Assembly: GCA_037893245.1 (NCBI GenBank)
Contig: JBAIAA010000784.1
Coordinates: 1,054,001 to 1,118,000 of the forward strand
Direction: 5' to 3'
Length of the DNA stretch: 64,000 bases
Origin: Crossaster papposus
Lineage: Eukaryota; Echinodermata; Asteroidea; Velatida; Solasteridae
Shown: in pieces, positions 24,113-32,300 of the stretch
Numbering within the stretch: the stretch's first letter is position 1
Layout of the letters: each line of letters opens with the position of its first letter
Translations under genes and position numbers: made by a program
The notes under the pieces: generated by a model
Databases searched by the model: none
What the model was told of the DNA's origin: nothing
Seen by the model: only the letters and a program-made list of their open reading frames with translations

Positions 24113-24184
24113 AGCATAGTGGTGCAGTGGGAGCGTGCTGGGCCCATAACCCAGAGGTACAAGGATCAAAACCTCGCTCTGCTA
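24113..24184 (+). tRNA. tRNA-iMet-like (CAT), last left-arm unit with A1:T72
   Basis: The acceptor is AGCATAG/CTCTGCT, so position 1:72 is A:T, the eukaryotic initiator identity pair; one acceptor mismatch (5:68) remains. The anticodon arm is CTGGG-CCCATAA-CCCAG. The T stem has one A:C mismatch and the loop is ATCAAAA. No T4-T5 run follows closely, since the array ends at GCTATCGCC. Confidence 0.7.
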
Positions 24185-24743
24185 TCGCCAAAGCAAACGG
24201 TGTTTGAAACGTAAAAACTGAAGGGCGGACGAAACAAACAGTAATCAGGTAATGGCGGCAACGGAAGGTCTTCCAAACCTAGTTATTCACGTAGTACCAG
24301 TGGAAATGAAACCTCATTCTCACAATCTTCTTCCATTAAACTTTTCAGTTGTTGGTTTTAGTTGAGAAGGGGCCAAACGATGAGAACAATCAAGGTAATG
24401 TACTCCATGGGGTACATCACTTGTGGAGTAACACATACAGTTTTGTTTTAAACCATGTGACCAGTTATCAACCAATCGGATCTCACAATTTAATTTCATT
24501 GTATAACAAGTATTACTGTTGTACAGCTCATTTGTGATGTGATCTGGGAAAACCCTTCACATTGTTGTTACCTTTGAAATAAACAAATATGCAACACATC
24601 TGAGCTGCGGTACAGATTTTTGTAAAAAAACAACGCATGGCATCCTTGGTAGTGTACTATGACCTTTCAAATTGTATGCAGCGCATCTGAGCTGTGGAAT
24701 TGATGACAACATATTTCAACATGTAACTTCACATTTGAATATA
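24185..24743 (+). other. Unassigned flank with a short direct repeat
   Basis: I see no convincing gene. Two related stretches around CATCTGAGCTG (about 24588-24615 and 24675-24703) form a loose 87-bp direct repeat. Short open frames here look like chance. Confidence 0.4.
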
Positions 24744-25384
24744 CAGGGTGTCTGAAAAAGTATACCCATTTTCAAACTTCATATTACTGCAAAACTACTA
24801 AATATTTCAGAAAAGGACAAATGTCTGTGAAAACTTGGGTAGAATGTCGTTTGTCTCATTTTAATAGGTTCATGATGTCATTGCCATGGATGACTGAACA
24901 AAAACAATACAGTTTTGAAAGGCACTGCGTGAATTCAGCACTGTGACCAGTTAGAATATGATCAAGGCTGGCTGTAATTAATTAGTATCATGAGACGAAG
25001 ATGATGCATTAACATGAAGGGTTACATTTGTCAGGTATAATGTCCCCTGTCAAGTTTATCACAAAAAGAAAGGGGTCAGAAAACAATATTCATCGACCCC
25101 TGTCATTAGTTCAATGTGTTTAAACAGCAAACGAATCTGTTCCTAAAAACACCTGCCTGAGCTTTGTCACTCTATTAAAAAAAAACTTGTCACAGTGCTG
25201 ATTTTAGTGCTGTTATAACTGTCTTGTTTGTTCAGTCATCCATGGCAATGACATCATTAACCTTATACCATTGGACAGAGGACATTTTACCCTTTCAACA
25301 GACATTTGGATTTTATGAAATATGTAGTAGTTTTGCAATAATATGAATGTTAAAATGGGTATACCTTTTTCGAGACACCCTTGT
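24744..25384. mobile_element. MITE-like element with long terminal inverted repeats
   Basis: The left end starts CAGGGTGTCTGAAAAAG and the right end closes with CTTTTTCGAGACACCCTTG, its imperfect reverse complement. Homology between the arms continues inward: ATGGATGACTGAACAAA on the left mirrors TTTGTTCAGTCATCCAT on the right. Arms are about 190-220 bp around a short centre, with no coding capacity. TA-rich flanks would suit a Tc1/mariner-like TA target, which is an inference. Confidence 0.75.
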
Positions 25385-25685
25385 ACATGTTCCTAATAAA
25401 AATGTGTACTTAACCCTAACTCCCTATCCAATTTCCTGCGAATACATCCTGCAAAATTCTTAAATTTCAGAGTAATATGCTCTATGTAATATAACCGGAA
25501 TCTTGCAAAATCCTCCAATATTTATTACTGGTGACCACTGCCTGAATCCTGCAAATTCCTGCAAGCATGCAGCCAAACATGGAACAAACGGCTGCAATTA
25601 ATGCCCAACAACAAGGGTCTGCAAACATGACTCTTGGTATGCAAAATGTTCTATCCTTGACATAACTTGCACCTTGACTGAAGCT
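25385..25685. other. Unassigned spacer
   Basis: Between the MITE and the rRNA-like piece. A word close to ATCCTGCAAAATTC recurs loosely (near 25447, 25500 and 25546); no gene is recognised. Confidence 0.3.
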
Positions 25686-26215
25686 CAATGGAGAATGTGC
25701 ACATAGAACAAGTCTGGTGCCAGCAGCTGCGGTAAATCCAGCTCTAATGGCGTATTAAAATTGCTGCAGTTGTGAATCTCATTGTTGAACCTTGGGCGCA
25801 GGCTGCCGGTCCGCCGCAAAAGGCGGGCCACGTACTGTCCGCCTGGCCTTGATCTCAGTTCCCGCCCGGTTCTCTTGACTGAGTGCCGAGCGCGGCCGAA
25901 ACGTTTACTTTGTAAAAATGGAGCATTCAAAGCAGGTTGGCTGCCTTGACAGCAGAGCATTCATGAAATAATGAAAAAAGGCCTCGGTTCTATTGCGTCG
26001 GTTTTCGGAACTCGAGGTAATGATTAAGAGGGATTTTATAACGGTGGCATTTGTACTGCGGTGTGAGAGGTAGCATTCTTGGATTGCCGCCACGACGACC
26101 AACTGCAAAAGCATTCGCCAGGAATGTTTTTTTATCAATCAAGAATGAAAGTTAGAGGTTCGAAGGTGATCAGATACCGCCCAATATCTTACCATAAATG
26201 TCTGCGAAAGTTTGA
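25686..26215 (+). pseudogene. 18S rRNA pseudogene fragment (central domain)
   Basis: This stretch follows eukaryotic small-subunit rRNA in order. It has CAAGTCTGGTGCCAGCAGC (the 530-loop region), GGTAAATCCAGCTC, CTTGGGCGCAGGC, CGTTTACTTTG, GGTTTTCGGAACT, TGATTAAGAGGGA, ATTCTTGGATTG, GAATGTTTTTTTATCAATC and AGGTTCGAAGGTGATCAGA. Base changes and small deletions are spread through it, including within positions that are nearly invariant in working rRNA. Both ends are lost, and a transposon end follows immediately. It is a dead genomic copy of about 530 bp. Confidence 0.88.
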
Positions 26216-26219
26216 GGTA

Positions 26220-26305
26220 CAGTCGACTCCCGTTATAACGAACTCCACGGGACCTCGTCAAAGTGTTCGTTATATCCGAATTTCGTATTATCCGACCCAA
26301 CGATT
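26220..26305 (+). mobile_element. pogo/Tigger-like terminal repeat region
   Basis: CAGTCGACTCCCGTTATAACG follows a TA dinucleotide, and then TTCGTTATATCCGAATTTCG. This is the style of pogo/Tigger ends, which insert at TA. Related words (TTCGTTGTAACAGGAATTTCG) occur near 28139-28159, the probable other end of the same decayed element, whose transposase piece lies between. Confidence 0.5.
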
Positions 26306-26909
26306 TCTAACCCATTGTTCACTTTGTATAGACCCTGTACGTGTTGACCAAAATACACCTTTGCAATATGAACACAAATGAAATACAATTTACACGTAGT
26401 GTTGTTTGTGTAATAAAAGGTTTAAAATAAAGTTGTGAGAAGCAAAATGTTAAATGTAGGTGTAAAATAATACCAAAATTACGAAGGTTCTTGATGTTCG
26501 ATTGTTGAGAATGAAGTCAACGTAACGGATACGGAAGAGTAAATCAACTAACTGGATCCGTTGTTTCAACGTAAGTATCTTGCACAAATTGTGATGGAGA
26601 GACATTTGTTATTATTCTTTGGTCTTCAGAAGGCAGAATTATGAAATGTTGAGATATCAAATGATAGCAAAGACAACAACACGAACGTACAAGGGCGATC
26701 CCCTCGTTGCAAAACCGTTAATTTAGAAGGTCAAATGCGTAAGCAAATCACATTTTCGACCCGACAAAGTGTTCAAAATTGTACAAAATTGTGTCATAAG
26801 AGTTGAGAGAAGTGTACTTTAGGTTGTTAAAGTAATTTGTGAATGATAAAAGTACCTTTGACTCGAATTGGACCAAAATAAAAAGGGGCCCTTAACAACA
26901 CAAACGACA
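26306..26909. other. Unassigned interior of the putative pogo/Tigger element
   Basis: AT-rich sequence with no recognisable frame. It lies between the two candidate element ends. Confidence 0.3.
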
Positions 26910-27308
26910 CAATAAGCCATTTGCGCATGACCCCGAGTTAAATTTAAATAACATCTTATACACTGACTTGCTCACACAGCTTGGCACAGTTTAACTTTAA
27001 ATTCTCCAGACCAAAGACGCTGTTGCTATATCACGTGATTCGGGGCAAGCCTTACGCGTCATACGCTAGCAACCCCCAGCTCTGGAATGGTCTGGTGTCT
27101 TTTTGCCATTCTCACCCATTGTAAACAATGTATTGTTGCCGAGCGTCTCTTACGTAACTATTCAAAAGCTTGCCCCGAATCACGTGATATAGCAACAGTG
27201 TCTTTGGTCTAGAGAATTTAATGTTAAACTGTGCCAAGCTGTGTGAACAAGTCAGTGTACCAGATATTATTTAAATTTAACTCGGGGTCACGCGCAAATG
27301 GCTTATTG
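26910..27308. mobile_element. 399-bp foldback MITE
   Basis: The arms are near-perfect inverted repeats of about 140 bp. The ends are CAATAAGCCATTTGCG and CGCAAATGGCTTATTG; further inward, ATATCACGTGATTCGGGGCA mirrors TGCCCCGAATCACGTGATAT. The loop is about 100 bp. No coding capacity and no clear target duplication. It sits inside the older pogo/Tigger-like region. Confidence 0.82.
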
Positions 27309-27734
27309 CCATGATCACACAAATCATAGAGCAATGTACACACACTGTACTGCAGTCACATGATCGATCCGATGGCTGAGGCCTTTTCCCGAACCCCAGC
27401 TTGCAAACGCCGTTGCGGCTCCATCGCATTCGACAAACTGCATGAACAACGCCAAAACGGAGATGAGTTTTGGGTTTGGAAAACGGCACGAGTTTTCAGA
27501 AATCGCTAAAGCGCCCTCATGTGACAGTAGCCTAACTTGATTGGATATTTTAACGTACGTAGCACAGGCCATTCAAGTTTTAAAGACGGGTTTATTTTAT
27601 TCATTATCTAAGATTGCGGTTGGTTAAAGGTGAAATATTTAAGGGATTATTTTTGTTTTTCTTTTTCTGAGGGGTTATACAACTTACCAGGGAAGAGAGC
27701 TAAATGATTTTTTAGAGGGGAGATTGATTGTTTT
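27309..27734. other. Unassigned stretch
   Basis: Moderately GC-rich, with short overlapping open frames on the - strand that match nothing I recognise. Confidence 0.3.
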
Positions 27735-27846
27735 TTTTCCCTGTTTTTTCTTGCGCGATCAGGCCAGCGCGATGTTCTCTTTCTTGCGCCCATTCTCGAT
27801 CGCTTTGATGACCTCCATCTTGAGCTTGGTAGTGACGGTCCTTTGG
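27735..27846 (-). pseudogene. pogo/Tigger-like transposase fragment (N-terminal CENP-B/psq HTH)
   Basis: The - strand reads TVTTKLKMEVIKAIENG followed by RKKENIALA, a stop codon, then SRKKKQGKK. This matches the N-terminal pipsqueak/CENP-B-type helix-turn-helix of pogo and Tigger transposases, which bind the element ends. The stop sits inside the domain and no DDE core is visible nearby. Its place between the ends at 26220 and near 28160 supports one decayed element. Confidence 0.6.
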
Positions 27847-28411
27847 CAAGGCGCACATGGTTTGGGTGATTGGCACTTGTTACCAGCACTCTTTTAAGAC
27901 GGGCCTTTGTTGCTAACTGCAACGGCCGATTAACGACTGTGCACTGTCCAAACAATTAGCACCATCCCTCTGAATATGTTTTCTCATCGGCAAGGTGAAT
28001 TAACATGACAAACATCAATTGATGACTAATACTGCTTTTAATTTTGATCTGAATGAAAAAGCCATGGGCCAGGATTTGTAAGCTTTCGTTATAAATGGAT
28101 CAATAACAATGCTTTTTTATTCACGGGTTACTAAAACCGTTCGTTGTAACAGGAATTTCGTACAATCCGTTTTCGTTATATGCGAATATTTCCTCATAGA
28201 AACGTGCACAGTTTTGCCGGGACCAAGGATAGGGAGGGGCTGGTCGCATGTCCCCGGTCAGCCCCCGCTCCGGTAGGGCAGGCCACCGTGCTGTCTTCTG
28301 GGTGTAGGTGGGAGTGACCCAACAGTGATTCAACACCGGGGTCCTGAGGCGGCCTGCCCACGGTCAGTCCATTGTACACATCGCCATTGTAATCATGTAG
28401 ATCGTTACATC
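27847..28411. other. Unassigned stretch up to the solo LTR
   Basis: Includes the likely second pogo/Tigger end near 28139-28190. From 28200 it is GC-rich with no gene I can name. Confidence 0.3.
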
Positions 28412-28987
28412 TGTGCCGGTTGGCCGGTAGAGGGCACCAGAGCGGTCCCACGGTGGGACCACTGACCTCTACACATGGACAGATCATCATTGTTACACAC
28501 TTGAAGTCGGCGCGAACTGGAAGTGCAACATGGCGGACCCACGACATCACTCTGTTAGCCAATGAAATGTCCAGGTGTAAGGTTCAGTCGACGTAATGTT
28601 TATAAATAAACAAATGTATAGAGTAAATCCACTGACCTCTACACCTGGGCATTTCATTGGCTCACAGAAGAGACGTCTTGGGTCCGCCATGTTGCACTTC
28701 CAGTTCGCGCCGACTTCAAGCGTTAGTGCAGCAGAATGTGGACAATGGTCCGTCCAGGTGTAGAGGTCAGTGGGTGGGACCGTCTAGGGTGCTCCTGCCG
28801 GTCCGCTTGCCGATCCGTCCCGGATGGCGCATGCGCACTAGTGCCGCGTTGTGACGCCATAGTTGTGTGCCAGTTTTGTAGCTAGAAATAGTGAGAATAA
28901 ACGGCCTGAGAACCGTCGATAAAAGAAAATACCTGTCTTGAGTACTTCCTGTGTGTTTGTGGACCCAAGTGAACGGTTTTCGTTACA
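28412..28987 (+). mobile_element. Solo LTR (Gypsy-related), split by a MITE
   Basis: It begins TGTGCCGGTTGGCCGG and ends CGGTTTTCGTTACA, obeying TG...CA. It is homologous along its length to the LTR at 46574-46825, including GTAGAGGGCA, AGTGCCGCGTT, AACGGCCT and TTGTGTGTTTG. Without the inserted element it would be about 255-265 bp, matching the other copy. No internal retroelement sequence adjoins it, so it is a solo LTR. No convincing target duplication is seen. Confidence 0.78.
28460..28772. mobile_element. hAT-like foldback MITE with 8-bp target duplication
   Basis: Begins CACTGACCTCTACAC and ends GTGTAGAGGTCAGTG. It is flanked on both sides by GGTGGGAC, an 8-bp duplication as hAT elements make; the uninterrupted LTR at 46574 shows the empty site. 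It consists of two inverted copies of a unit of about 130-140 bp, each with its own ACTGACCTC-type ends, sharing CATGTTGCACTTCCAGTTCG and its reverse complement. Confidence 0.8.
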
Positions 28988-29190
28988 ATAAGCCAAGGTA
29001 CATGTACAGTCCCGATAGTTCATTGGATGGAACCCAAGCACCGCTGATCTCATGAACACTCGCAAGTGCACGCATACATGTAGACACTACCACACTGAGG
29101 GCATACTTGTCATTCTATCCAATGGAGGACACTTGAGTGTGTGTGAATTACACCTATCAAAGTGAGGACACGACACTAAAATGCTGGTTG
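28988..29190. other. Intergenic stretch downstream of the recombinase-like gene
   Basis: No feature recognised between the LTR and the poly(A) signal of the - strand gene. Confidence 0.3.
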
Positions 29191-29196
29191 TTTATT
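29191..29196 (-). terminator. Poly(A) signal AATAAA
   Basis: AATAAA on the - strand, about 110 nt past the stop codon at 29306. It suits the end of the six-exon gene. Confidence 0.55.
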
Positions 29197-29305
29197 GGTT
29201 TTTATATTGATGTGCATTCTAAAGTCATCATTGCGATTGCAAACTGTAAATAGTCAAGTACTCTGACGCATCCGTACATGTATGTGAACTGACAAAACAC
29301 CCTGC

Positions 29306-32300
29306 TTAGCTTTGATGAAGCTTCATTTTGTTCCGACAAAAGTCTTTGATGTTCCTCCAGGTTCGTGTCAGCAGTGCCACAGGACAGGATGTTTCGATGT
29401 CTCGTTTGCCAGGAAGCTTCTTCAGCAGAAAGAATTTCTGCAAACCCTTCGTAACGTCTCCCTTCTCCTCGGCAGTCCAGGGACGACGTTTCACTCGTCT
29501 CGAGTTGTTCAGAGATGCCAGACTTCCAGATGGAACACTGATAGGAGCCTGTCGAGTACCTAATGTCAAATAGGAAACAAGTCGATATAAAACACAGATA
29601 TTTAGGCACTTTTAATTCAGACAGCCCGATAGCCAGATGAACAAACAAATGGACAGACAGACAATTGTTTTTTTAAAGACAGCCCGACTTAAAATACAGA
29701 CACATAAAAGCCTAAACTTACTGTTTTCACTGGGCACATCACAGGAATTGTCACTGCTATCATCGCTGTCCTCGTCCTTAGTGAAGCCTTCTGCAAGTCA
29801 CAAAGAGCAGTTTTTGTTAGATTAATGCACACATACCTGACAGTTGGTCAATCTCTGCTGGAGCTGATGTAATGCAGGAGCAATAGCAAAAGAAATGCAC
29901 AAAAACACGTATACCATTTGTTATCATATTATTGTGAACTGATAACAAAATGTTATTTCTTGCATTTCTTTCGCTGTTGAAGATGTATTAGTGAATAGTA
30001 ATTACTGATCAAGTATTTTTCAACAAAAGCAATCATTAATGTCTTTCTTTTGCTGTTGAGTAAATAATTTAAAACGACTGTGTCCTTACCACCAGTGACA
30101 TGCAGTTCATCCAGGGATTTGCCCTGCTGGGAAGGCAAGTTTCCCCTCTCCAAGCTGAGAAAAAGTCGAGAAAGTTTGGTGACCCTCTGCACAGTATCTG
30201 GCAACTGGTAGTATTCACGATGGACACGCAAATCATGACCCATGAAGTTTGCAAGTGTTTCAAGTTGATGTTCCTTCAAGGCAAGAATTTGCGATGCGGT
30301 TGCCACGTGCTTACGAAGTTTTGTAGACCGGATGCTGGCAGCATTGTCAAGGCCCGCCATGTCTGCGTACACTCTTATACAGTCACATCCTCTTATATGA
30401 TATGTACCTCCATAAGAACATCGTGCAAACAAGTAGGTGTTGTCGTGGGCGACTCCAGCTTCATTTCTATTTGCAATCAGAGCACTCAACCACGCCACCA
30501 CCTCATTGCTGAGAAGCACAGGAACAGTTCGACCCCTCTTGCCAAATATTTCGACAACTCTGAACATCTTGCACAGATGCCGTTCCAGATCAGTCAGCAG
30601 GCATTCCCCGTTGACACTAGCTGTTGTGTGCTTCTGAACGTCTTCTAGTTTCATCTTTGATACCTCCCCTTGCCTTCTGCGGTTGAACATAATAAGGTGG
30701 CACAGTGCGACTTCATTCAATCTCTTCCAAGCTGGTCCAATTTGTTCGCCCCGAGCATCCTGGACAAGTTCCACTTCCCTGTTGCCAGCTTCATGGAGGA
30801 ACGCCGACATTTTCACAACATCAGCATTGGTCGGCAGAATTTTAGGTTTGTTGCGCTTTTCTTGGTACAGTGTTCTGTGTGCATGGGTGGATACACGGTC
30901 TCGCCAGGTCAGTTCGCACAACTGCAGAAATTCTTCAGCGTGTTGCGCTTTTTGCTTTTGGCCAGACTCTAGAGCATTTCCTTTAAGTATGAGTGCACAC
31001 TTCTTGATGGAATGTCCAATCTTTAAAGCTAGAGACGGAACATCATACAACTGCTTGTCTTCATTAAAGCCAGCAATACCGTGAACAGCCTTGATGATAT
31101 CATTCACGTAGTGGGGGTGGACAAATAATTCAAGTGATGCATTTGGCTGGTGTGTATTCTTGCGGAGTTGTATGACAAGACGACCCAATTCCCGTATCTT
31201 GTTTCGGATGTAGCCATGTTGATCTACATCGTGCCCGAGTTTCGCGTATTCCCGCTTGGCTACTTCCACAATCAAAGTGTCATTCTTGGCCAGCAGAGTC
31301 ACCTCATCTCTCTTCATCGGAATAAGAACCTGGTTCAACTGGAAAGACACACCGACAGGTGGAGGCTTTAACAAATCACTCTTGTGAGCAACACGTCTAC
31401 GCAGAGGAGTTGTGGTAGTGCTACCATGCGAGTGTGCAGGGAGTGCAGGTTTCAGTGGGCACTGGTGACGCCAGAGATCACTTCGCACATAATAGCCATA
31501 ACAATATATGCACGGTCCGTATGCATGTGGAGCTACCTTATGATTAGGCCTATATCCTACAATAAGTGCACCCCGGCCTTTCCGAAGGACTTGGCAATTG
31601 TGCCTATGATTACCAACATTGCGGATTTTCCACAGAAGTATCTTACGGGCACTTGGGTTGGTCTCAGACGCAATCTCTACAACTTCGCTCTCTTCTTTGT
31701 GACATGACTGGAGATGACGGGGCAACTTAGATTGAGGTACTTCACAGTAAAAGCATAAGTGTTTCTTGTCCCATTTCCTGTGCCCACTTTCATTGCTGGT
31801 CTCCATGACTGTTATGTGACCGGTCTCAGTAGCCTCGGTTGATGATCTCTGTGACTCGGCACTTGAGGCTTCATATGGAGGAGGACAAACGGCAGGTCCT
31901 GTACCAGATTCAGCCTGTGGGCCATCATCCCAACTGGAACTGCTTTGTGGACTGTCTGAACCATTTAAGTGCAGACTCGAGAACAGCGTATGGGCCACCT
32001 GGCATAGAAATCAAATCAAAATCACATTTAATTTTAAACAAATAACAATTTCTTTGGGTTATCTCTAAAATATACTAGCCATTTTAACACCATCACAAGC
32101 AACCACATTCGCCCTTGATGTGAAACTTAACTGACGACATACCGGTAGTTATCCTCTTCATAAAAAGATATGTAATTCAAATGAGAATTTGTGTCATGTG
32201 CATTCATTATATGACTTCTAAGACTGAGCAGTTCAGTAATTAAATACTTGTAGTCAGCGTACAATACAGGCGTTGTTCATATTAATAATAATAATAATGG

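Larger units (their letters stand above)
1..24184 (+). repeat. Left-arm tandem array of initiator tRNA-Met-derived units (about 800-bp higher-order repeat)
   Basis: Roughly 120 tRNA-like units of 72 nt lie head to tail on the + strand. In the first period, type 1 is at 72-143, type 2 at 246-317, type 3 at 470-541 and type 4 at 646-717; type 1 recurs at 872. Type-2 copies recur every 794-806 bp, with longer steps near 1.0-1.2 kb where partial extra units are inserted. All types share a CTGGG-like/CCCAG anticodon stem and a T arm ending CCTCG. Most are followed within about 15 nt by TTTTT. Two alternating spacers separate them: a T-rich one before types 2 and 4, and one carrying a decayed tRNA 3' half before types 1 and 3. 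The array is cut by the window start, so its true length is unknown. Organisation is like a higher-order satellite built from a tRNA gene. Confidence 0.93.

Noticed and set aside
1-24184. CRISPR-like array or protein-coding repeat
   Set aside because: Units are 72-nt tRNA folds with about 100-150 bp conserved spacers, in a eukaryotic context; spacers are not unique.
1-24184. tRNA-derived SINE family
   Set aside because: There is no poly(A) or LINE-like tail, no target duplications, and the units are strictly tandem.
27277-27572. Two overlapping - strand frames of 70-82 codons
   Set aside because: Low-information, overlapping in different frames, with no recognisable domain.
28412-28987. Target duplication of the solo LTR
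   Set aside because: Flanks ACATC and ATAAG do not match.
29953-30089. Tail of the long recombinase frame after the acidic-linker junction
   Set aside because: The splice donor at 30090 with matching downstream exons makes this intron read-through. The apparent start of that frame at 31998 is GTG after a splice acceptor, not a true start.
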